Origin: Pseudomonadota bacterium
GTDB taxonomy: Bacteria; Pseudomonadota; Alphaproteobacteria; Rhizobiales; Xanthobacteraceae
NCBI GenBank assembly: GCA_023414975.1
Contig: JAEZMI010000022.1
Location: 1 to 8,084 of the forward strand
DNA length: 8,084 bases
Direction: 5' to 3'
Position numbers and translations under genes: made by a program. A model generated the notes under the pieces. It made no database searches. It worked only from the letters and a program-made list of their open reading frames with translations, and was not told where the DNA came from. How positions within the stretch are numbered: position 1 is the stretch's first letter; the number at the start of each line of letters is the position of its first letter. Positions 1 to 6,803 of this stretch are shown one piece after another.

Positions 1-29
1 CCGCATCCGCAGCGCAATGCCGAGATCGG

Positions 30-33
<4 letters not shown>
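1..33 (-). CDS. Start of a further operon gene, product unknown (partial)
   Basis: Eleven codons are visible, reading MTDLGIALRMR, and the frame is still open at the window edge. The ATG overlaps the livF stop codon in an ATGA arrangement (30-33), and a clear Shine-Dalgarno sequence (TAGGAG, 41-46) lies 7 nt upstream, so this is a genuine translation start coupled to livF. It is the last visible member of the transporter operon. In such operons this place is often taken by an enzyme acting on the imported compound (amidase, racemase, dehydrogenase or CoA ligase), but eleven residues do not identify a family and I assign none. Confidence 0.7.
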
Positions 34-806
<773 letters not shown>

Positions 807-810
807 CCGA

Positions 811-1593
811 TCACCTCACCCGTCCGAGATAGGCCGCCTGCACGGCGGGGTCGGCCAGCACCGCGTCGGGCAGGCCGTCGGCGAGGCGCTTGCCATAGTC
901 GAGCACGGTGAGGTGGTCGCACAGGCTGCGCACGATCTGCATGTCGTGCTCGATCAGCAGCACGGCGATGCCCTGCGCCCGCACCTGCCGGACGAGACCG
1001 GCGATCTCCACCTTTTCCACCGCGTTCATGCCGGCGAGCGGCTCGTCGAGCAGCAGCATCTTCGGCGAGGACATCAGCGCGCGGGCGATCTCGACCCGGC
1101 GCTGGTGGCCGTAGGAGAGGGTCGTCGCCACGCGGTCGGCCACCGCGCCGCCGAGTCCGACGAAGTCCAGCAATTCGTGCGCGCGGGTCACCATGGCGCG
1201 CTCCGCGTCGCGGGTGCGGCGGGTGCCGAACAGCAGGGCGGGGGCGGTGGCGTCGAAATGCAGGTGCCCGCCGACCAGCACGCTTTCCAGCACCGTCATG
1301 GCGCCGAACAGGCGGATGTTCTGGAAGGTGCGGGCGAGCCCGCGACGCGCCACGCCGTGCACGCCCAGCCCGCCGATCTCCTCGCCGTCGAACACCAGCT
1401 CGCCGGCGGTGGGGCGGATGAAGCCGGTCAGCACGTTGAGCACCGTGGTCTTGCCGGCTCCATTCGGCCCGATCAGCCCATGGATGGCGCCGCGCGCCAC
1501 CGCCATGTCGAATCCGCCGACGGCTTCCAGCCCGCCGAAACGCACGACGATGCGGCGCGCCTCCAGCAGCGGGGTCGGAGTGGGCGCCCTCAT
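811..1593 (-). CDS. livG: LivG-type ABC transporter ATP-binding protein
   Basis: A 260-residue cytoplasmic ATPase, the usual partner of LivF. Motifs in order are Walker A GPNGAGKT (42-49), Q-loop ARTFQNIRLF with Q91, signature LSYGHQRR (159-166), Walker B MLLLDEP (179-185) followed by LAGMN, and switch histidine H216 in LLIEHDM. The LSYG form of the signature and the ARTFQNIRLF block are typical of LivG and separate it from LivF. Its ATG (1593) overlaps the permease stop codon as ATGA, with a purine-rich AAGGGGG upstream inside the permease gene. Length and all catalytic motifs are intact. It needs the permease encoded immediately upstream and LivF encoded downstream. Confidence 0.95.
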   Translation of the reverse strand: MRAPTPTPLLEARRIVVRFGGLEAVGGFDMAVARGAIHGLIGPNGAGKTTVLNVLTGFIRPTAGELVFDGEEIGGLGVHGVARRGLARTFQNIRLFGAMTVLESVLVGGHLHFDATAPALLFGTRRTRDAERAMVTRAHELLDFVGLGGAVADRVATTLSYGHQRRVEIARALMSSPKMLLLDEPLAGMNAVEKVEIAGLVRQVRAQGIAVLLIEHDMQIVRSLCDHLTVLDYGKRLADGLPDAVLADPAVQAAYLGRVR

Positions 1594-3614
1594 GCCGCCC
1601 CCTTCGCCCGGCTGCCGGGCATGATGAGCGACACGCGCGCGCTGGCCGCGAGGCCCTGCGGGCGGAACACCATGAGCACGATGAGGACCACGCCGAGCAG
1701 CGCGAAGCGCGTTTCCGGATAGGCCTGCACGAAGGGCAGGTCGAGCGCCAGCTGGAGGAACACGATCCAGATCAGCGCGCCGACGAACGGCCCGAGGAAG
1801 GTGCCGAGCCCGCCGAGCACCACCAGCATCAGCAGCAGGATGTTCTCGAACAGGCTGAAATTCAGCGGGCTGATATATTGCTGGTAATGGGCGTAGAAGA
1901 CGCCCACGAAGCCGCCGACGAAGCCGCTCGCGGCATAGGCGTAGAGCTTGTAGCGCGCGGTCGGCACGCCCATCGCCTCCGCCGCCTCCTCATCCTCGCG
2001 TATGGCGACCCAGGCGCGCCCGACATAGGACCGCACGATCCGCGCGATGGCGAACACCACCAGCGCCGCCAGCGCCAGCGCGAAGAAGAACTGCGCGCGC
2101 GGCGAGCCGAGCGGGATGCCGAACAGGTCCGGCGCGGGAATGTCGCGAATGCCCATCGGCCCGTTGGTGAGGCCGATCCAGTTGATCGCCACGACGCGGA
2201 TGATCTCGCCGAAGCCGAGCGTCATGATGGCGAGGTAGTCGCCCCGCAGCTTCAGCGTCGGCGTGCCCAACAGCACCGCGAAGCCGGCGGCGAGCAGGCC
2301 CGCCAGCGGCAAATTGAGATAGAGCAGCCACCAGATGTCGTCCGGCGCGACGCCGAAGCCGTCCTTCAGCACCAGCACGAAGAGGATGGAGGTGAGATAG
2401 GAGCCCACCGCCCAGAAGGCGACGAAGCCGAGATCGAGCAGGCCGGCGAAGCCGACTATGACGTTCAGCCCGCTCGCCAGCATGCCGTAGATCACCACCA
2501 TGGTGAGGATGCGCAGCCAGTAATCGGAGGGCAGGAAGCCGCCGATGAGCGCCGCCAGCGCGAGAAAGCCGAACGCCGCCGCCGGCCCGGCCGCCGCGCA
2601 GCGCGCCAGCAGCCCGTCGAGCCGGCCGAACAGGGTTTGCAGCCAGCCGCCGGCGAAATCCGAGGCGCCGCCGAGCAGGCTGCCGCGCCCGGCGGAATTG
2701 AGCTCCGGCTTACCCAACAGGCCCTGCGGGCGCAGATAGAGCAGGCCGACCAGCAGCACGAAGCTGATCGCGTCCTTCCAGGCGGTGCCGTTGGGCAGAT
2801 AGCCCGAGCCGAGCGCTTCCACGAGCCCGAGGATGAGCCCGCCGAGCGCCGCGCCGGGAATGGAGCCGATGCCGCCCAGCACCGCGGCGGTGAGCGCCTT
2901 CAGGCCGGGCAGGAAGCCCATGCTGGAATGGGCGAAACCATAAGTCTGCGCGTAGAGCAGCCCGGCGAGCGCCGCGAAGCCCGAGCCGATGGCGAAGGCG
3001 GCGGCCACCACGCGGTTGACGGGGATGCCGACCAGCAGCGCCGCCGTCTGGTCCTCCGCGCTCGCGCGCATCGCCCGCCCGAGCGAGGAGCGGGCGATGA
3101 ACAGGGACAGCCCGGCCATGGCGATAACGGCGCTCGCCATCACCACGAGGTCCATCACCGAGAGATAGATGGAATCGAACAGCACCACCGGCGGCAGCGT
3201 GGCGAGATAGAATTCGGGAAAGCGCAGCTCCTCGGCGCCCCACAGCGTCTGCGCGAGGCTCTGCAGCACCACGGAGACCGCGATGGAGGTGATGAGCGGG
3301 GCGAGCCGCGGCGCGTTGCGCAGGGGTCGGTAGGCGATGCGGTCCACCAGCACGCCGATGGCGGCGGTGACGACGATGGCGCCGAGCGCGGCGACGGGCA
3401 GGGAGAAGCCCGGCATCGGCACGATGAAGCCGGCGAGGCGCACCTCCGGCAGCATCAGCGAGGTGGTGAGGAAGGCGCCGAGCATGAACAGTTCGCCAAA
3501 GGCGAAATTGACCAGCCGCACGACGCCATAGACCAGCGTGAAGGCCACGGCGGTGAGCGCGTAGACCGCTCCCAGCACGAGGCCGTTCGCCAGCAACTGT
3601 CCGAGATAATCCAT
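1590..3614 (-). CDS. livHM: Fused LivH-LivM permease of a branched-chain-amino-acid type ABC transporter
   Basis: A 674-residue inner-membrane protein that joins both permease subunits of a HAAT-family importer, which are separate genes in E. coli. Residues 1-300 are LivH: the N-terminus has LANGLVLGAVYAL and VRLVNFAFGELFMLGAF, residues 179-202 form the ATPase-contacting loop (GRAMRASAEDQTAALLVGIP), and the half ends in LRPQGLLG. A Gly/Ala-rich linker spans about 303-345. Residues 345-674 are LivM: GLNVIVGFAGLLDLGF (382-397), LRGDYLAIMTLGFGEIIR (456-473), a second contact loop GRAWVAIREDEEAAEAMG (532-549), and a closing FRPQGL. The frame is open throughout, with no sign of a lost stop or frameshift. 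The start at 3614 has only a weak Shine-Dalgarno (CAGGCAGG), but the conserved LivH N-terminus begins right there. It overlaps livG by 4 nt and follows the binding-protein gene after a 280-nt hairpin-rich gap. Confidence 0.93.
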   Translation of the reverse strand: MDYLGQLLANGLVLGAVYALTAVAFTLVYGVVRLVNFAFGELFMLGAFLTTSLMLPEVRLAGFIVPMPGFSLPVAALGAIVVTAAIGVLVDRIAYRPLRNAPRLAPLITSIAVSVVLQSLAQTLWGAEELRFPEFYLATLPPVVLFDSIYLSVMDLVVMASAVIAMAGLSLFIARSSLGRAMRASAEDQTAALLVGIPVNRVVAAAFAIGSGFAALAGLLYAQTYGFAHSSMGFLPGLKALTAAVLGGIGSIPGAALGGLILGLVEALGSGYLPNGTAWKDAISFVLLVGLLYLRPQGLLGKPELNSAGRGSLLGGASDFAGGWLQTLFGRLDGLLARCAAAGPAAAFGFLALAALIGGFLPSDYWLRILTMVVIYGMLASGLNVIVGFAGLLDLGFVAFWAVGSYLTSILFVLVLKDGFGVAPDDIWWLLYLNLPLAGLLAAGFAVLLGTPTLKLRGDYLAIMTLGFGEIIRVVAINWIGLTNGPMGIRDIPAPDLFGIPLGSPRAQFFFALALAALVVFAIARIVRSYVGRAWVAIREDEEAAEAMGVPTARYKLYAYAASGFVGGFVGVFYAHYQQYISPLNFSLFENILLLMLVVLGGLGTFLGPFVGALIWIVFLQLALDLPFVQAYPETRFALLGVVLIVLMVFRPQGLAASARVSLIMPGSRAKGAA

Positions 3615-3894
3615 CGCCTGCCTGCGTTGCCTTTGGGGGCTTCCATTCGCGGCCAGGGCGGTCGCGAACGGGGGGCTGCGCGGAGTGCCGGCCGGTGAGG
3701 GGAGCGGTCCCGCTTCCCCTTCTTCACTCTCCCCGGCGGGGAGAGGTGGCCCGCGTCAGCGGGTCGGTGAGGGGGCGGATCGGAAGCCGGGCCTCCCCTC
3801 ACCCCAGCCCTCTCCCCCAGGGGGAGAGGGAGCGCGGTGCGCCGGCTTCTTACCTTCCCTCTCCTGCATGGGGAGAGGGAGCGCGGCGCGCGGC
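3615..3894 (-). repeat. Hairpin-rich intergenic repeat cluster between binding-protein and permease genes
   Basis: This 280-nt gap holds no convincing gene. It carries three strong inverted repeats of one style. The stems are CTCTCCCC 3727-3734 with GGGGAGAG 3738-3745 (8 bp, 3-nt loop), CCCTCTCCCC 3808-3817 with GGGGAGAGGG 3821-3830 (10 bp, 3-nt loop), and CCCTCTCC 3857-3864 with GGAGAGGG 3872-3879 (8 bp, 7-nt loop). A smaller stem, CCCGC/GCGGG, lies at 3750-3763. The second and third units share the flank GGGAGAGGGAGCGCGG, so they are copies of one element. None is followed by a T-run on the minus strand, so I do not call them intrinsic terminators. They resemble the dispersed REP-like hairpins common in GC-rich proteobacteria. 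In the transcript they lie just 3' of the binding-protein gene, where such structures can stabilise the upstream message. Confidence 0.8.
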
Positions 3895-5016
3895 TCACGG
3901 CTGTTTGGGCGCGAGGCCGAACTTGCCGTCCTTGACCGCGAGGAAATAGAGCGAGCCGGCGCGGTCGCCCGAGGGGTCGAAGGTCGTCGGGCCGGTGACG
4001 CCCGGCACGCCCTTGAGCTTGCCGAAGGCGGCGTTGAGGCTCTCGCGGGTGACGGGGCCGTCCTTGGCGGCCATGTCCACCGCCGCGCCCAGCGCCATGC
4101 CGGCGTCGTAGCCCAGCGCGGCCCAGGCGCTCGGGTCTTCCTTGTAGGCGGCCTTGTAGGCGGCGAGGAAGCTCTCGGTGGCGGGGGTGGCGACCGCCGG
4201 GTCGAACATGCCGTAGACGCTCATGCCTTCCACCGCGCCGCGGCCGAGCTTCATCAGTTCGACATTGAGCGCGCCGTCGGTGGAGAGAAGCTGCGCCTGG
4301 ATGCCGAGCGCGCGGGCCTGCTCGGCGATCTTGGCCGCCTCGGTGTAGAAGCCGCCGATGAAGATGGCGTCCGGCTTGGCCGAGCGCACCTTGGTGAGCA
4401 GGGTGCGGAAATCCTTGGTGCCGAGCAGGTAGGATTCGGTGCCGATGATCTTGGCGCCGTCCTTGGTGGCGGCGTCCGAGAAGGCCTTGGCGACGCCGAT
4501 GCCGTAATCGTCCTGCTGGTTCAGCACATAGATGGACTTCAGCCCGAGCGTCTTGGCGGCATAGGCGCCCATCATCGCGCCCTGCACGGCGTCGGTGAGC
4601 ACGTTGCGGCGGAAATAGGGGCTGACATTGCTGAGCGCCGGGCTGGTGACGGCCGAGGCGAGCACCGGCAGCTTGCACTGGGTGTAGACCGGCACGGCGG
4701 CGAGGGCGATGGAGGAGAAGGAATAGCCCATCACCACGTCGACATTGGCGTCGGAGCAGAAGCGCTGGGCGATCAGCACGCCCTCGCGCGCCTCGCCGCG
4801 ATCATCCACCGCGTCGATCTTGTAGGTGTTGCCGCCCTTCTTGTTCAGCTCCGCGACGGCCAGGTCGAGGCCCTTGCGCATGTTGAGGCCGAAGGCGGCG
4901 AAGTCGCCGGAGAGCGCGGCGGTGAAGCCGATGGTGATCTCGTCCGCCCGCACCAGCGAGGGGGAGGCGAGAAGGCCGATGCCGAGCACGGCAGCGGCAA
5001 GGCGCTTGATGGTCAT
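3895..5016 (-). CDS. livK: Periplasmic substrate-binding protein, LivK/LivJ (HAAT) family
   Basis: A 373-residue exported binding protein (type I fold, Leu/Ile/Val-binding family) that delivers substrate to the fused permease. Residues 1-24 are a signal peptide with KR near the start, a hydrophobic core AAAVLGIGLLA and probable cleavage after VRA, before DEITIG. Family features are FTAALSGDFAAFG (31-43), DD at 71-72, two cysteines (C87, C114) placed to form a disulfide, the ligand-binding style segment ASAVTSPAL (120-128), and DDYGIGVAKAF (169-179). The frame extends to 5139, but I choose the ATG at 5016 because TCCTCT on the plus strand (AGAGGA, 5024-5029) lies 7 nt upstream and the signal peptide begins there; the extra 41 residues are translated tandem repeats. 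The family binds branched-chain and other amino acids, amides, urea or aromatic acids, so the ligand is undetermined. Confidence 0.93.
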   Translation of the reverse strand: MTIKRLAAAVLGIGLLASPSLVRADEITIGFTAALSGDFAAFGLNMRKGLDLAVAELNKKGGNTYKIDAVDDRGEAREGVLIAQRFCSDANVDVVMGYSFSSIALAAVPVYTQCKLPVLASAVTSPALSNVSPYFRRNVLTDAVQGAMMGAYAAKTLGLKSIYVLNQQDDYGIGVAKAFSDAATKDGAKIIGTESYLLGTKDFRTLLTKVRSAKPDAIFIGGFYTEAAKIAEQARALGIQAQLLSTDGALNVELMKLGRGAVEGMSVYGMFDPAVATPATESFLAAYKAAYKEDPSAWAALGYDAGMALGAAVDMAAKDGPVTRESLNAAFGKLKGVPGVTGPTTFDPSGDRAGSLYFLAVKDGKFGLAPKQP

Positions 5017-5023
5017 GCGAGGT

Positions 5024-5029
5024 TCCTCT
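5024..5029 (-). promoter_or_regulatory. Ribosome binding site that sets the binding-protein start
   Basis: AGAGGA on the minus strand, 7 nt before the ATG at 5016. It decides between this start and the upstream in-frame ATG at 5139, which would bury the signal peptide behind 41 unlikely residues. Confidence 0.75.
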
Positions 5030-5061
5030 GGAAGGAGTTCGCGCGTTGGCCGCGCTCTGGC

Positions 5062-5136
5062 TTGGCAAGACACGATTTGGCAAGGCACGATTTGGCTAGG
5101 CAAAGATTCGGTAAGGCACGAATTGGCGGGGCACGG
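5062..5136 (-). repeat. Five imperfect 15-bp tandem repeats in the leader of the binding-protein gene
   Basis: On the plus strand the units are TTGGCAAGACACGAT (5062-5076), TTGGCAAGGCACGAT (5077-5091), TTGGCTAGGCAAAGAT (5092-5107, one base longer), TCGGTAAGGCACGAA (5108-5122) and TTGGCGGGGCACGG (5123-5136). The first two differ at one base and the rest decay outward, which suggests growth by slippage. They fill much of the 155-nt gap between the Rid gene and the binding-protein start, ending about 45 nt before the start codon. The minus-strand unit contains TTGCCA, a -35-like hexamer, so an internal promoter or repeated protein-binding sites are possible but unproven. No gene lies in this gap. 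Confidence 0.85.
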
Positions 5137-5171
5137 CACGGAAGAGCGGCGGGGCGATCAACGCGGGCGGC

Positions 5172-5666
5172 TCAGTGAATTTCCACCGTGACCCAGGTCT
5201 CGAAACAGTAGTCGTCCGCCAGCGACATGACGCCGATGGAGGCGCGCCCGCCCACGCCGATCTCCGGGCCGAACACCTGCTCGAACAGGTCCGTCAGGCC
5301 GCTGGCGACGAGGTGGGGCTCAGTGAAGGCGGGATCGCAGGCGATGAAGTTGAGCGAGCGCACCAGCCCCTTCACCCGGTCGAGATCGCCCACGGCGTCC
5401 TGGATGCAGGCGAGGCAGTTGAGCCCGGTGAGACGGGCGGCGGCGTAACCTTCCTCCACGGTGACGTTGCGCCCGAGGCGGCCGGGATAGAGCGCCTGGC
5501 CCTGCGCATCGACGCCCGCGGTCTGGCCGGAGAGGAAGAGCAGCTTGGCGCTGACGTAGTGCGGCCGCATCTTGCCGTAGCGCTTGCCGTAATAGGCATC
5601 GCCCCCGCCGGCACCGGGAAGGGTGAGGCCGAGCGCGGCGAGCCGCTGCGTTGCCGATGATTCCAC
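5172..5666 (-). CDS. RidA/YjgF/UK114-family protein (probable enamine/imine deaminase)
   Basis: A 164-residue soluble protein of the Rid superfamily, whose archetype hydrolyses reactive enamine/imine intermediates released by PLP enzymes. Family features are FLSGQTAGVDAQG (44-56), a helix with AARLTGLNCLACIQDAVGDLDRVKGLV (76-102), and GGRASIGVMSL...WVTVEI near the C-terminus. R141 aligns by eye with the catalytic arginine of E. coli RidA (R105, in ARS), so deaminase activity is plausible. It is about 35 residues longer than RidA, with the extra length mainly at the N-terminus, as in the longer Rid proteins often found beside catabolic and transport genes. The start is GTG at 5666, supported by GGGAGGTG (5672-5679) with 7 nt between its GGAGG core and the start codon; there is no ATG in frame nearby. 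It is the first gene of the operon, which implies that the imported compound or its breakdown makes such intermediates. Confidence 0.9.
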   Translation of the reverse strand: MESSATQRLAALGLTLPGAGGGDAYYGKRYGKMRPHYVSAKLLFLSGQTAGVDAQGQALYPGRLGRNVTVEEGYAAARLTGLNCLACIQDAVGDLDRVKGLVRSLNFIACDPAFTEPHLVASGLTDLFEQVFGPEIGVGGRASIGVMSLADDYCFETWVTVEIH

Positions 5667-5671
5667 TCCCG

Positions 5672-5679
5672 CACCTCCC
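5672..5679 (-). promoter_or_regulatory. Strong ribosome binding site supporting a GTG start
   Basis: GGGAGGTG on the minus strand is one of the best Shine-Dalgarno matches in the window. With its GGAGG core 7 nt before GTG at 5666, it fixes the non-ATG start of the Rid-family gene. Confidence 0.8.
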
Positions 5680-5701
5680 GTTTCGTACCGTAACCCCCCC
5701 G

Positions 5702-5730
5702 ATTTCCCGTCGATTTGCCGCCGCGGTCAA
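5702..5730 (-). promoter_or_regulatory. Candidate sigma-70 promoter of the transporter operon
   Basis: On the minus strand TTGACC (5730-5725) matches five of six bases of the -35 consensus. With a 17-nt spacer the -10 would be GGAAAT (5707-5702), which matches only three of six. A weak -10 fits a promoter that needs an activator. The predicted start site is near 5695, giving a leader of about 29 nt that contains the strong ribosome binding site. The call is by eye. Confidence 0.4.
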
Positions 5731-5739
5731 ACGGGAAAT
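5702..5739. repeat. Perfect 9-bp inverted repeat bracketing the candidate promoter
   Basis: ATTTCCCGT (5702-5710) and ACGGGAAAT (5731-5739) are exact reverse complements separated by 20 nt. One arm covers the proposed -10 and the other abuts the -35 hexamer. It could be an operator for a repressor, part of the activation site of the LysR protein, or a chance pair. As RNA it would be upstream of or at the predicted start site, so a riboswitch or attenuator role is less likely. Confidence 0.5.
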
Positions 5740-5745
5740 AGGCGA

Positions 5746-5772
5746 CAGGCCATAAAGCAAAGTTATAGCCTG
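5746..5772. promoter_or_regulatory. Candidate LysR-type regulator operator (27-bp dyad)
   Basis: The arms CAGGCCATAA (5746-5755) and TTATAGCCTG (5763-5772) pair at nine of ten positions around a 7-nt centre. The core ATAA-N7-TTAT has the T-N11-A form of LysR-family boxes (T5753, A5765) and resembles the ATAC-N7-GTAT sites of BenM/CatM-type regulators. Its centre, 5759, is about 64 bp upstream of the start site predicted from the promoter at 5702-5730, matching the usual -65 recognition site. The AT-rich core stands out in GC-rich surroundings. The alternative is a hairpin at the 3' side of the regulator transcript, but no T-run follows. Confidence 0.55.
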
Positions 5773-5782
5773 CGGCAGGACA

Positions 5783-5879
5783 GCCGCCGCGATGGCGGCC
5801 GGGAGGGCCCGTGCGGGGCGCTCCCAAAGCCCGCGCGGGCGCAGGGCGGCGCGGGGGCGGGCCGTGCCCGAACTTTGGG
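5783..5879 (-). other. GC-rich palindromes downstream of the LysR gene, possible 3' end structure
   Basis: This part of the 240-nt gap contains GCCGCC 5783-5788 with GGCGGC 5794-5799 (5-nt loop), GGGAG 5801-5805 with CTCCC 5821-5825, the perfect 12-nt palindrome GCCCGCGCGGGC (5829-5840), CGGGC 5858-5862 with GCCCG 5866-5870, and an outer 7-bp pair CCCAAAG 5823-5829 with CTTTGGG 5873-5879. These would form strong structure after the regulator's stop codon at 5907. No run of T follows on the minus strand, so a simple intrinsic terminator is not shown. Some stems are expected by chance in such GC-rich DNA. Confidence 0.35.
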
Positions 5880-5906
5880 CGGCGGGGAAGGTGCGTGCCG
5901 CGCGAT

Positions 5907-6803
5907 TCAGCGCGGGCTGACGAGATCGGCCGCGAGCGTCGCGCGGAACCGCTCCATGAAGGCGACCGCGATGCGCGAGGGCGGGCGTGTGCGCGGGCGG
6001 AACATGCCGAAGCGATAGGGCACGACCGGCCGGAAGGGCACGGCGACGAGGCCCATCGCCTGGAAGAAGCGGGCGGTGGCGGGATCCACCAGCGTCACCG
6101 CGCCGAGCTGCTGCACGAGCACGCAGGCGGTGCCGAAGAACTCCACCTCCGCCACCACATTCCAGTGCGCCTGCGCCTCGAAGAACGCCTCGGCCGCCGC
6201 GATATGGGTGATGTGCTCGGGAAACAGCGTCACGAAGGGCCGCGAATCGAGCTGCTCCGGGCCGACCACGGGCGCGTGCGCCAGCGGATGGTCCGGGCGC
6301 ATGACGCACATGCAGGCGACCTCGAACAGCTCCAGCGAGGCGACATGGATGTCGATCGGCAGTTCCGCGAAGCCGACATCGAAGGCGCCGATGGTGCCGA
6401 GATCGCGCACCGCATAGGAGGAGCGGGTGATGAAGCGGGCGGTGGCGCCGGCATTCTCCTTCAGCACGTCGGCGATGATCGGCGGCAGCAGATAGGTGGC
6501 GAGGCCCGGCGGGCTGGCGATGAGCAGGGTCGCCGAGGACAGGCCCTTGAGGTTGCGCGAGACGGCGAGCGTGCGCTCCATCGCGTCGAGCGTGCGGGTG
6601 ATGGCGGCGAAGAAGGTCTCCGCCTCCGGCGTCGCCTCCAGCCGCCCATGGGCGCGGTGGAACAGCTTCAGCCCGATCTCGTCCTCCAGCCGGGCGATGA
6701 GGTTGCTGATCGCCGGCTGCGACTTGCCCAGCAGCGCCGCCGCCGCGCTCATCGACCCGTTTTCATAGACGGCGCGGAAGGCTTCGAGGTGGCGGGTGTC
6801 CAT
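5907..6803 (-). CDS. LysR-family transcriptional regulator
   Basis: A 298-residue DNA-binding regulator of normal family length. Residues 3-62 form the winged helix-turn-helix, with the typical run GSMSAAAALLGKSQPAISNL (16-35) followed by ARLEDEIGLKLFHR (37-50). From about 92 onward is the periplasmic-binding-protein-like effector domain, beginning ATLLIASPPGLATYLLPP. Family knowledge says such proteins bind T-N11-A dyads as tetramers and respond to a small molecule. The gene lies upstream of the Rid-transporter operon in the same direction, not divergent as is common for the family, with 240 nt between. A LysR-type dyad in that gap makes the operon its probable target; the effector may be the transported compound (inference). 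The ATG at 6803 lacks a clear Shine-Dalgarno, but the conserved N-terminus DTRHLEAFRAV begins there. Confidence 0.93.
   Translation of the reverse strand: MDTRHLEAFRAVYENGSMSAAAALLGKSQPAISNLIARLEDEIGLKLFHRAHGRLEATPEAETFFAAITRTLDAMERTLAVSRNLKGLSSATLLIASPPGLATYLLPPIIADVLKENAGATARFITRSSYAVRDLGTIGAFDVGFAELPIDIHVASLELFEVACMCVMRPDHPLAHAPVVGPEQLDSRPFVTLFPEHITHIAAAEAFFEAQAHWNVVAEVEFFGTACVLVQQLGAVTLVDPATARFFQAMGLVAVPFRPVVPYRFGMFRPRTRPPSRIAVAFMERFRATLAADLVSPR

Noticed and set aside
1878..3698. 606-codon open frame on the plus strand opposite the permease gene
   Set aside because: Its product is a run of His, Arg, Gln, Glu, Asp and Gly without a recognisable fold. This is what the complement of a GC-rich gene for a hydrophobic protein gives. 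The minus-strand frame has clear LivH/LivM homology.
3857..3879. Intrinsic terminator directly after the binding-protein gene
   Set aside because: The stem is strong and only 15 nt from the stop codon, but no T-run follows on the minus strand, and permease genes of the same transporter lie downstream.
3727..3879. CRISPR array
   Set aside because: The repeats are short self-complementary stems of unequal spacing, without uniform repeats and unique spacers, and there are no cas genes.
3455..4678. 407-codon minus-strand frame crossing from the binding-protein gene through the hairpin region into the permease gene
   Set aside because: It is Arg/Ala/Gly/Pro-rich and out of frame with two genes that have strong family motifs. 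The apparent openness comes from high GC.
5017..5139. N-terminal extension of the binding protein to an ATG at 5139
   Set aside because: The extension would put 41 residues, largely the translated 15-bp repeats, in front of an intact signal peptide. The ATG at 5016 has its own well-spaced ribosome binding site.
3685..5178. 497-codon plus-strand frame opposite the binding-protein gene
   Set aside because: It is low-complexity Gly/Ala/Glu/His sequence, is antisense to a well-supported exported protein, and runs through non-coding hairpins.
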